Of a stretch of DNA of 37,464 bases, positions 1 to 6,334 are shown piece by piece. The notes under the pieces are model-generated. The model was not told the DNA's origin and did no database searches. It worked only from the letters and a program-made list of their open reading frames with translations. Location: contig NZ_JAGSOV010000081.1 of NCBI RefSeq assembly GCF_023898865.1, forward strand, positions 1 to 37,464. Reading direction: 5' to 3'. Source of the DNA: Pseudonocardia humida (GTDB taxonomy: Bacteria > Actinomycetota > Actinomycetes > Mycobacteriales > Pseudonocardiaceae). A program made the position numbers and the translations under genes. The first letter of the stretch is position 1, and every line of letters starts with the position of its first letter.

Positions 1-60
1 CGCGCGGCCGGGCGGCGGGGGGGGGGCCCCCCCCCCGGGCCCCCCCCCCCCCCCGTTCAC
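1..60. other. G/C homopolymer tract at window edge
   Basis: The tract is ten G, ten C, three G and fifteen C (about 17-54), so 17-36 is a perfect 10-bp palindrome. It lies downstream of rplI on the minus strand. It could fold as a hairpin, but runs like this are a typical place for sequencing or assembly error. No gene is visible here. Confidence 0.6.
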
Positions 61-97
61 GGAGCGTTACTGGTGGTCGACGCGGCGACCACGCGGC

Positions 98-550
98 TCA
101 GGAGGTCGGCGCGACCTCGATGTCGAGCTCGGTGGTGACCTCCGGGTGGATCCGGACCGTCACCTGGTGCGTGCCGACCGACTTGATCTGGCTGGGCACG
201 TCGACGGCGCGCCGGTCGAGGGCGGGCCCCCCGGCGGCCTGGACGGCCTTCACCACGTCGGCGGCGGTGACCGAACCGAACAGCCGGCCCGAGTCGCCCG
301 CGGCCTTGGCCTTCACGGTGACCGTCAGCTCCTTGAGCTGGCCGGCCACCTCCTTGGCGTGGCCCAGGTCCTTGATGGCACGGGCCTTCTGGGCCCGCTG
401 GATCGAGGCGACCTGCTTCTCCGCGCCGCGGGTGGCCGCCACGGCCATCTTGCGCGGGAGCAGGTAGTTGCGGCCGTAGCCGTCCTTGACCTCGACGATG
501 TCGCCGGGCGCGCCGAGGTTCGGCACGTCGGCGGTGAGGATGAGCTTCAT
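98..550 (-). CDS. rplI: 50S ribosomal protein bL9
   Basis: Large-subunit ribosomal protein bL9, 150 aa, a normal length. The N-terminal rRNA-binding domain starts MKLILTADVPNLGAPGD and carries the signature KDGYGRNYLLPR near residues 21-32. A connecting helix and a C-terminal domain follow, with GRLFGSVTAADV near residues 89-100. I chose the ATG at 550 because the family begins at MKLIL and GGAGGA lies about 7 nt upstream; the 34 codons in frame before it look non-homologous. It is the last gene of the minus-strand operon rpsF-ssb-rpsR-rplI, 31 nt after rpsR, an arrangement also found in M. tuberculosis (Rv0053-Rv0056). Identification is firm. Confidence 0.97.
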   Translation of the reverse strand: MKLILTADVPNLGAPGDIVEVKDGYGRNYLLPRKMAVAATRGAEKQVASIQRAQKARAIKDLGHAKEVAGQLKELTVTVKAKAAGDSGRLFGSVTAADVVKAVQAAGGPALDRRAVDVPSQIKSVGTHQVTVRIHPEVTTELDIEVAPTS

Positions 551-581
551 TCCGATGTCCTCCGCTACCGGTTCGCCCGGC

Positions 582-821
582 TCAGCGCGCGGTCGAGGTG
601 TAGGGCAGCAGTGCGACCTCGCGGGAGTTCTTGACCGCGACCGCGACGTCACGCTGGTGCTGGCGGCAGTTGCCGCTGACGCGACGGGCCCGGATCTTGC
701 CGCGGTCGGAGATGAACTTCCGCAGCAGACCCGTGTCCTTGTAGTTGATGTCCTGGGCCTTGTCCTTGCAGAACGCGCACACCTTCGCCTTCATCGGCTT
801 GCGCAGAACGGGCTTGGCCAT
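582..821 (-). CDS. rpsR: 30S ribosomal protein bS18, zinc-binding (C+) form
   Basis: Small-subunit protein bS18, 79 aa, which pairs with bS6 on the 30S platform. The typical blocks are visible: INYKDTGLLRKFIS, GKIRARRVSGN and the end REVALLPYT. Cys15-x2-Cys18 and Cys52-x2-His55 form a probable zinc site, so this is the C+ paralogue. Actinobacteria often have a second, Cys-free copy elsewhere that is derepressed by zinc starvation. The start ATG at 821 has AGGAG about 10 nt upstream. It lies between ssb (57-nt gap) and rplI (31-nt gap) and is surely cotranscribed with them. Confidence 0.97.
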   Translation of the reverse strand: MAKPVLRKPMKAKVCAFCKDKAQDINYKDTGLLRKFISDRGKIRARRVSGNCRQHQRDVAVAVKNSREVALLPYTSTAR

Positions 822-878
822 GTGTGGGGTACTCCTGGTTGTGCTCTGGTCCCGCCCGGGGGCGGGGTGGTGCTCGGG

Positions 879-1421
879 TCAGAAGGGGGGCTCGTCGTCG
901 GCGGCCGGGCCGCTGCCGGCTGGCGGAGCGGAGCCCCACGGGTCGTCGGCGGGCGCGGAGCCGCCGTAGCCGCCCCCACCGCCGCCGCCACCGCTGTAGC
1001 CGCCGCCACCGCTGCCGCCGCCGCTACCACCACCGAAGCCACCGCCGCCGCTGCCGCGGCTGACCTTGTTGACCTTGGCGGTGGCGTAGCGCAGTGACGG
1101 GCCGACCTCGTCGACCTCCAGCTCGACCACGGTGCGCTTCTCGCCCTCGCGGGTCTCGAACGACCGCTGGCGCAGCCGCCCCTGCACCATCACCCGCATG
1201 CCGCGGGTGAGCGTCTCGGCCACGTTCTCCGCGGCCTGGCGCCACACGTTGCAGCGCATGAACAGCGCGTCGCCGTCCTTCCACTCGCCGGAGGCGCGGT
1301 CGAAGGTGCGCGGCGTGGCGGCCACGGTGAAGTTGGCGACCGCGGCCCCGGACGGGGTGAAGCGCAGCTCGGGGTCGGCGGTCAGGTTGCCGACCACGGT
1401 GATGACGGTCTCGCCGGCCAT
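879..1421 (-). CDS. ssb: single-stranded DNA-binding protein
   Basis: SSB, 180 aa, which coats single-stranded DNA in replication, repair and recombination. Residues 1-115 form the OB fold: it opens MAGETVITVVGNLTADPELR and contains VAATPRTFDRASGEWKDGD and FMRCNVWRQAAENVAETL. Residues about 122-160 are an extreme Gly/Ser-rich linker. The last residues, DDEPPF, are the acidic tip that recruits partner proteins. ATG at 1421 follows rpsF by 10 nt, with a GAGG-type ribosome site inside that gap. The rpsF-ssb-rpsR order is the conserved actinobacterial one, so this is the primary housekeeping SSB. Confidence 0.97.
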   Translation of the reverse strand: MAGETVITVVGNLTADPELRFTPSGAAVANFTVAATPRTFDRASGEWKDGDALFMRCNVWRQAAENVAETLTRGMRVMVQGRLRQRSFETREGEKRTVVELEVDEVGPSLRYATAKVNKVSRGSGGGGFGGGSGGGSGGGGYSGGGGGGGGYGGSAPADDPWGSAPPAGSGPAADDEPPF

Positions 1422-1431
1422 CGCCGCCGCC

Positions 1432-1752
1432 TCAGCTCGCGGCGGGCGCGGGCGCGGGGGCCCGCTTCGGCTCGCGGCGCAGGACCTTGGTGCGCAGGAC
1501 CGACTCGTTCAGCCCGAGCTGGCGGTCCAGCTCGGCGACGGTCGCGGGCTCGCAGGCGACCTCGAGCAGCGCGTAGATGCCCTCGGCGTTCTTGAGGATC
1601 TCGTAGGCCAGCCGGCGCTTGCCCCACACCTCGATCTTCTCGACGGTTCCCCCGTCGGTCTTCACGACGTTGAGGAAGGTCTCCAGGGACGGCGTCACAG
1701 TGCGCTCGTCCAGGCTGGGATCGAGGATGACCAACAGCTCGTAATGACGCAT
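1432..1752 (-). CDS. rpsF: 30S ribosomal protein bS6
   Basis: Small-subunit protein bS6, 106 aa. The start MRHYELLVILDPSLDERTV and the block KIEVWGKRRLAYEILKNAEG are diagnostic. A basic Ala/Pro tail follows residue 95. I chose ATG 1752, where the family begins, rather than the in-frame start three codons earlier. AGGAGG lies 11 nt upstream of 1752 but only 2 nt from the earlier codon. It is the first gene of the minus-strand rpsF-ssb-rpsR-rplI operon. Its ribosome site is predicted to be paired with an upstream sequence, which suggests translational control, perhaps by the S6:S18 complex as in other bacteria (inference). Confidence 0.97.
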   Translation of the reverse strand: MRHYELLVILDPSLDERTVTPSLETFLNVVKTDGGTVEKIEVWGKRRLAYEILKNAEGIYALLEVACEPATVAELDRQLGLNESVLRTKVLRREPKRAPAPAPAAS

Positions 1753-1814
1753 GAGAACCACTCACCTCCTATGGACTGGAACGGTCGCGGTCCATCCGCG
1801 ACAGGAGGTTCTCA
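1752..1814 (-). promoter_or_regulatory. RBS-sequestering structure in the rpsF leader
   Basis: Positions 1803-1814 are complementary to 1752-1757 plus 1765-1770. The second set contains the rpsF Shine-Dalgarno AGGAGG and the first reaches the A of its start codon. That gives about 12 base pairs with a 7-nt bulge. Inside the loop, CGCGG and CCGCG form a further small hairpin. Folding would hide both ribosome site and start codon. Confidence 0.6.
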
Positions 1815-1828
1815 GTGCACCCCGACAG

Positions 1829-1852
1829 AAAAGCGCCGCCGTGACGGCGGCG
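1829..1852 (-). terminator. terminator-like hairpin inside the rpsF leader
   Basis: On the minus strand an 8-bp perfect stem (CGCCGCCG / CGGCGGCG, 3-nt loop) is followed by CTTTTCT. No minus-strand gene lies upstream, so it does not end another unit. It sits about 80 nt before rpsF and could act as an attenuator. Confidence 0.5.
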
Positions 1853-1897
1853 GGGAAGGCGGGCGCCCAGGTGGACGCCGGTCGGAGCGACACGCCG

Positions 1898-1903
1898 AGG
1901 GTA
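1898..1903 (-). promoter_or_regulatory. candidate -10 element for the rpsF operon
   Basis: TACCCT on the minus strand matches the actinobacterial TANNNT -10 pattern. Transcription from here would give a leader of about 140 nt containing the terminator-like hairpin and the RBS-sequestering fold. The -35 box is not clear. Confidence 0.35.
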
Positions 1904-1977
1904 CCAGCGCCCGCGATCCCGCCCGCGCCCCACCCGCCGCGGCGGAGTGGGCGCGCGGGAGCGTCGGGGGCGGTCAC

Positions 1978-1983
1978 TACGCT
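1978..1983 (+). promoter_or_regulatory. leaderless -10 element of nfo
   Basis: TACGCT ends 7 nt before the ATG at 1991 and there is no Shine-Dalgarno, so the transcript probably starts at or next to the start codon. Confidence 0.5.
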
Positions 1984-1990
1984 GGCCCGC

Positions 1991-2761
1991 ATGCTCATCG
2001 GCGCCCACGTGCGAGAGGACGACCCGGTCGTGTCCGCCGCCGATCGGGGGGCCGACATCGTGCAGATGTTCCTGGCCGACCCGCAGGGGTGGAAGAAGCC
2101 CCCGGCGCACCCCCAGGCCGAGCAGCTGCGCACCGGCGGTGTCGCGGTCGTCGTGCACTCCCCGTACGTGGTCAATCTGGCCTCGTTGAACAACCGCATC
2201 CGCATCCCGTCGCGCAAGCTGGTCGTCCAGCACGCCGAGGCCGCGGCGGAGGTCGGGGCGATCGGCCTGGTCGTGCACGGCGGGCACGTCACCCGCGGCG
2301 AGGACGCGGCGGCCGGGTTCGCCAACTGGCGCAAGTTCATCGAGCGCCAGGTGGGCGAGGGCGGGTTCGCGGTGCCGATCCTCATCGAGAACACCGCGGG
2401 CGGCGACAACGCCATGGCCCGCCGGTTCGACGCGCTCGCCCGGCTGTGGGACGCGGTGGGCGAGTTCGACGTCGGGTTCTGCCTGGACACCTGCCACGCG
2501 TTCGCCGCGGGGGAGGACCTCGTCGACGTGGTCGACCGGGCCAAGGCCATCACCGGGCGGATCGACCTGGTCCACCTCAACAACTCGCGCGACGAGTTCG
2601 GCTCGGCCCGCGACCGGCACGCCAACGTCGCCGACGGCACGATCCCCCCGGAGCAGCTGGTCGCCGTCTGCGCCGCGGCGGGCGCCCCGGTCGTGGTGGA
2701 GACCCCCGCCGAGGGCCAGGCCGACGACATCGCGTTCCTGCGCGAGCGGCTCGCCCGGTGA
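1991..2761 (+). CDS. nfo: endonuclease IV-family AP endonuclease
   Basis: Probable deoxyribonuclease IV, 256 aa, a TIM-barrel enzyme that cuts 5' to abasic sites in base-excision repair. All nine metal ligands expected from E. coli Nfo can be placed: His56 (VVHSPY), His96 (VVHGGH), Glu133 (LIENTAG), Asp166 and His169 (CLDTCHAF), His195 (LVHLNNS), Asp208 and His210 (RDRHANV) and Glu237 (VVETPAEG). I started at ATG 1991 because the family begins MLIGAHV and a -10 box lies 7 nt before it. The 80 codons in frame upstream cross the rpsF leader and are not homologous. It is divergent from rpsF. The corresponding M. tuberculosis gene (Rv0670) sits elsewhere. Confidence 0.92.
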   Translation: MLIGAHVREDDPVVSAADRGADIVQMFLADPQGWKKPPAHPQAEQLRTGGVAVVVHSPYVVNLASLNNRIRIPSRKLVVQHAEAAAEVGAIGLVVHGGHVTRGEDAAAGFANWRKFIERQVGEGGFAVPILIENTAGGDNAMARRFDALARLWDAVGEFDVGFCLDTCHAFAAGEDLVDVVDRAKAITGRIDLVHLNNSRDEFGSARDRHANVADGTIPPEQLVAVCAAAGAPVVVETPAEGQADDIAFLRERLAR

Positions 2762-2801
2762 TCCCGTCCGACGAGGTGGCCACGGCCGGAGGGCCCGGGC
2801 G

Positions 2802-4205
2802 GTGACCCGGACCGCGCCGTCCCGCGACGAGGAGGTGTCCGCAGCGCCCGCACCGACCCGGCTCCCCGTCACCAGGCTGGTCCTGGCGGTGATCGTGCTG
2901 CTCAGCGGCGTCACGATGCTGCTGGGCTACGAGAACAAGGCGCGCTGCGTCGGGCCGGAGTTCGACGAGAGCGGCCGCAGCGCCCCGGACTACGACATAC
3001 GCCCCGACCGCGACGTCTGCTACTCCGACATCCAGCACCTGTGGATCGGGCGCGACATCGACAAGCACGTGTTCCCGTACGTGCACGGCTCGATCACCCC
3101 GGAGGGCCAGCTCGTCGGCGGCACGGTCGAGTACCCGGTGCTCACCGGCCTGCTGATCTGGGCGGGCGCGATCGGCGCCGACACCGACGGCGGCTACCTG
3201 CTCGGCTCGGCGCTGCTGATGGCCCCGTTCGGGCTGCTCACCGCCTACCTGCTGGGCAGGCTCACCCGGTGGCGGGCGCTGGTCTGGTCGCTCGGGCCGC
3301 CGATCGTGCTCTACGCCTTCCACAACTGGGACCTGCCGGTGGTGGCCTGCGCGGTGGCCGCGGTGTTCGTGATGCACGGCTGGCGCACGCAGCGCTCGAT
3401 CGCCGAGCGCGGCACGATCGCCTCGGTGCTGCTCGCACTGGGCTTCGCGTTCAAGCTCTACCCGGGCGCGTTCGTGCTGCCGCTGGCGCTGTACGTGCTG
3501 ACGGCGTCGCGCCCGGGCCGGCTGGACTGGTGGGCCGCGGTGCGCGTCGCGCTGGCCGCGGTGGTCACGGTCGTGCTGGTCAACCTGCCGTTCGCGGTCG
3601 CGGGCTACGCGGGCTGGCGGGCGTCGTTCTCGTTCCAGTCCCTGCGCAAGGTCGACCTGACGACCAACTCCATCTGGTTCTGGGGCTTCCGGCCCGACTC
3701 GGGCCCGGAGGACCCGGAGTTCCAGGCCACCATGGACTGGCTCTCGCCGACGCTGGTGCTGCTGTCGTTCGCGGTGGCGGTGGCGATCGGCTGGTGGCGC
3801 TGGAAGCGCACCGGCGTGTACCCGTGGGTCGGGGTGAGCGCGGCGATGCTGTGCGGCTTCCTGCTGCTGCACAAGGTCCACTCGCCGCAGTACGTGCTCT
3901 GGCTGCTGCCCTTCTTCGCGCTGCTGCGGGTGCCGTGGGCGCTGATCGCCGGCTACCTGGTCGCCGACTTCGCCATGGGGATCGGGATCTTCCGCTGGTT
4001 CCACACCCTGCGCACGGGCGAGGGCTTCGGCATCTACGACGGCTTCGCCGCGCAGGCGCTGGTCATCGGGGTGTGGGGCCGGGCGGCCCTGCTGGTGGTG
4101 CTCTTCGTGGTGTTCCTGCGCACGACCGACGCCCTCACCGAGGACACCGCTGCCGCGCTCAGCGCCAAGCGAACACCGGCTGCTCCAGGTGCGCCACCCG
4201 GGTAG
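2802..4205 (+). CDS. GT87/DUF2029-like polytopic membrane protein (paralogue A)
   Basis: Integral membrane protein, 467 aa, with about ten hydrophobic segments from residue 25 onward. It resembles the GT-C fold glycosyltransferases of family GT87 (DUF2029), which move mannose or other sugars from polyprenyl-phosphate donors. Shared family blocks are VEYPVLTGLLIW, AFHNWDLPVVAC, FAFKLYP and KVHSPQYVLWLLPF. The same blocks occur in the gene at 4817-6334, so the two are paralogues. The start is GTG 2802; its ribosome site GGAGGG is 12 nt upstream. It follows nfo by 40 nt and may be cotranscribed with it. Its 3' end overlaps the opposed Nudix gene by 47 bp. The substrate cannot be told from sequence. 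Confidence 0.8.
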   Translation: MTRTAPSRDEEVSAAPAPTRLPVTRLVLAVIVLLSGVTMLLGYENKARCVGPEFDESGRSAPDYDIRPDRDVCYSDIQHLWIGRDIDKHVFPYVHGSITPEGQLVGGTVEYPVLTGLLIWAGAIGADTDGGYLLGSALLMAPFGLLTAYLLGRLTRWRALVWSLGPPIVLYAFHNWDLPVVACAVAAVFVMHGWRTQRSIAERGTIASVLLALGFAFKLYPGAFVLPLALYVLTASRPGRLDWWAAVRVALAAVVTVVLVNLPFAVAGYAGWRASFSFQSLRKVDLTTNSIWFWGFRPDSGPEDPEFQATMDWLSPTLVLLSFAVAVAIGWWRWKRTGVYPWVGVSAAMLCGFLLLHKVHSPQYVLWLLPFFALLRVPWALIAGYLVADFAMGIGIFRWFHTLRTGEGFGIYDGFAAQALVIGVWGRAALLVVLFVVFLRTTDALTEDTAAALSAKRTPAAPGAPPG

Positions 4206-4755
4206 TCCGCCCCCGCAGCACGACCTCCCGGAACTGGTAGAGCACGGCGCCGGTCGGGGCGTGCACGAACCGGCCGAAGAGCGGCAGCTGGATCACCGGG
4301 TCGTCCGACTCGGGGATCGTCAGGAAGCGCGGCTCGATGTCGATCGTCGACACCGGGACGCGGTGCAGCTCGCCGACCTCGGCGGGGTTGGGCACGAGGT
4401 CGTCCGCGGCGCCCGCCCACAGCACGACCGGGGTGATGACGTAGCCGGAACGGGTGGCGTAGTCGTCGAGCAGGCCCAGCTCGGCGTCCGGCCCGAGGCC
4501 CAGCCCGAGCTCCTCGAAGAGCTCGCGGCGGGCCGTCTCGCCGGGCGTCTCGCCCTCGTCGGCGCGGCCGCCGGGCAGCGCCCACTGGCCGGCGTGCCCG
4601 CGCAGCGTGGCCGCCCGGCGGGTGAGCAGGAACGCCGTCCCGGCGGCGTCCTCGACCAGGGTGACGGCCACCGCGGCGGACTTGAGGTCGGGCCGGTCGG
4701 CCGGGATCCGCTCGAACCTCCCCAGAGCGGCGGACACGTCCTCGCGGTGCAGCAT
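4159..4755 (-). CDS. Nudix hydrolase, CoA-pyrophosphatase-like
   Basis: Nudix-fold pyrophosphohydrolase, about 198 aa. The complete Nudix box runs from GRADEGETPGETARRE to LFEELGL (G-x5-E-x7-REUxEExGU), preceded by GHAGQWALPGG. The HAGQWALPGGR context is typical of the CoA/NUDT7-like branch, so coenzyme A or another nucleoside diphosphate derivative is the likely substrate; this is inference. I prefer ATG 4755 (AGGA 7 nt upstream) over the GTG at 4773. The last 47 bp overlap the 3' end of the opposite-strand membrane-protein gene. It lies between two GT87-like paralogues and follows the second one on the same strand after 61 nt. Confidence 0.85.
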   Translation of the reverse strand: MLHREDVSAALGRFERIPADRPDLKSAAVAVTLVEDAAGTAFLLTRRAATLRGHAGQWALPGGRADEGETPGETARRELFEELGLGLGPDAELGLLDDYATRSGYVITPVVLWAGAADDLVPNPAEVGELHRVPVSTIDIEPRFLTIPESDDPVIQLPLFGRFVHAPTGAVLYQFREVVLRGRTTRVAHLEQPVFAWR

Positions 4756-4816
4756 CCCCCGATCCTGCACCACGGCGGCGTCCGCGCAGCTGTGACGAGC
4801 TCGACGAGCGGGGCGG

Positions 4817-6334
4817 TCAGGCCGGGGTGGCCACCCGCTCCGGCCCCTCGACGGCGCGCGGCGCCGGCCGGGCGGGCCAGTCGGGGTCGTCGTCGCCGAA
4901 GGCGCGCACCGGGTCCTCCCGCTCGGGGCGCAGCACCGAGCGGACCACCAGCGCGCACAGCACGACGACCATCGCGTCGCGGACCAGGACGGTGCCCAGG
5001 AACCAGTCCGGCGGGAGCCCGCGCTCCTCCGGGGTCAGGTAGTAGTACATCCGTGGAGCCCAGACCAGCGCGTCGACCACCATCCAGCTGAGCAGCAGCC
5101 GCCAACGCGGCAGCGCGAGCACGGCCAGCGGCACCAGCCACAGCGAGTACTGCGGGCTCCACACCTTGTTCACCAGCAGGAACGAGGCCACCACCAGGAA
5201 CGCCAGCGCGGCCAGCCGCGGTGGCCGGGGGGCCTTCCAGGCCAGCACGGCGATGGCCGCGCACAGCACGACGAACAGCGCCGCGGTGACCGCGTTGAGC
5301 ACGGCGGGGGGCTGCCCGGCGGTCAGCGGGCCGTCGAACCCGGCCCAGCCGGTGAAGTAGCTGATCACGAAGTACAGCGAGTCGGGGTCGGCGGGCCGGG
5401 TCTGGTTGAGCCGGAAGAACTCCGACCAGCCGACCGGCCAGGCCAGCGCCACCGGGAGGTTGATCGCCAGCCAGCCCAGCAGCGCACCGGAGATCGTCCG
5501 GGCGGCGGTCCAGGGCTCCCCGCGGCGCAGCGCGACCAGCAGGACCGGCAGCAGCAGCATCATCGGGTAGAACTTGAACGCCCCGCCCACCCCGATCAGC
5601 ACCCCGGCCAGCAGCGTCCACCGCCGCGAGAGCGCGAGCAGGCCGGCCGTCGCGCAGGCCACCGCCAGCGTGTCGAAGTTGGTGAACGCGTGCACGACAA
5701 CCAGCGGCGACACGGCGACGAGCACCGCGTCCCACGGCCGGGAGCCGCGCAGCGCGCGGACCGCCCACACGACCACCAGCCAGGCCAGGGCCAGCCAGAA
5801 CGCGCTGATGTCGAAGTACACGACCACCGGCAGCGCGGTGGGCAGCAGCGGGACCTGGGTGGCCAGCCACAGCCAGCCGTCGGCGAGCCGGGCGTTGGCG
5901 TACTGGAAGAACCCGGTGAGCACCGGGTACTCCATGTAGCGCTGGCGCTCCTGGGAGGTGCCCTGGCCCTCGACCCACGGGTCGCGGTAGGGCACGGCGC
6001 CGCGGTCGACGCCCTCGATGCCGTAGAGCGGGACCGTGTCGGAGTAGCACATCGCCACGTACTGGCGGCCCTCGCGCCAGTCGAGGGCGAGCTGGCCGCT
6101 GTCGGTGCGGTACTGCTGCAGGCAGGGCGACTTGGCCAGCCAGGCCAGCGCCAGGGTGGCGACGGCCAGCAGCAGCAGCACCCGCAGCGGGGTCCAGAAG
6201 GCGCTACGGCCGACGAGCGCGTGCCGGCCGAGCGGACCGCCGACCATGCGGCTGGCCGCGGCGGCGAGCGGTTCGGTCCACGTGGGGATCACGCGCCGGA
6301 CGGGCGGGCCGGCCTCCCGACCGGCCCGGGTCAT
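4817..6334 (-). CDS. GT87/DUF2029-like polytopic membrane protein (paralogue B, Rv0051-like)
   Basis: Integral membrane protein, 505 aa, with many hydrophobic segments and the same blocks as the gene at 2802-4205: MEYPVLTGFFQYAN, AFTNFDTLAVACA, GAFKFYP and NKVWSPQYSLWLVP. This supports a GT-C-type glycosyltransferase of the GT87 group. Position fits Rv0051 of M. tuberculosis, which follows ponA1. The ATG overlaps the ponA stop codon (ATGA, 6331-6334), so translation is probably coupled to the penicillin-binding protein. That suggests a role in cell-envelope assembly, but no substrate has been shown to my knowledge. The C-terminus is hydrophilic and charged. Confidence 0.85.
   Translation of the reverse strand: MTRAGREAGPPVRRVIPTWTEPLAAAASRMVGGPLGRHALVGRSAFWTPLRVLLLLAVATLALAWLAKSPCLQQYRTDSGQLALDWREGRQYVAMCYSDTVPLYGIEGVDRGAVPYRDPWVEGQGTSQERQRYMEYPVLTGFFQYANARLADGWLWLATQVPLLPTALPVVVYFDISAFWLALAWLVVVWAVRALRGSRPWDAVLVAVSPLVVVHAFTNFDTLAVACATAGLLALSRRWTLLAGVLIGVGGAFKFYPMMLLLPVLLVALRRGEPWTAARTISGALLGWLAINLPVALAWPVGWSEFFRLNQTRPADPDSLYFVISYFTGWAGFDGPLTAGQPPAVLNAVTAALFVVLCAAIAVLAWKAPRPPRLAALAFLVVASFLLVNKVWSPQYSLWLVPLAVLALPRWRLLLSWMVVDALVWAPRMYYYLTPEERGLPPDWFLGTVLVRDAMVVVLCALVVRSVLRPEREDPVRAFGDDDPDWPARPAPRAVEGPERVATPA

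Noticed and set aside
1751..1990. N-terminal extension of the endonuclease IV gene from 1751
   Set aside because: It crosses the rpsF leader and both promoters, and the family starts at MLIGAHV (1991).
2577..4004. Long minus-strand ORF opposite the first GT87-like gene
   Set aside because: It is low-complexity, rich in Arg, Gln, His and Pro, with no recognisable motif; it is a high-GC shadow of the membrane-protein gene.
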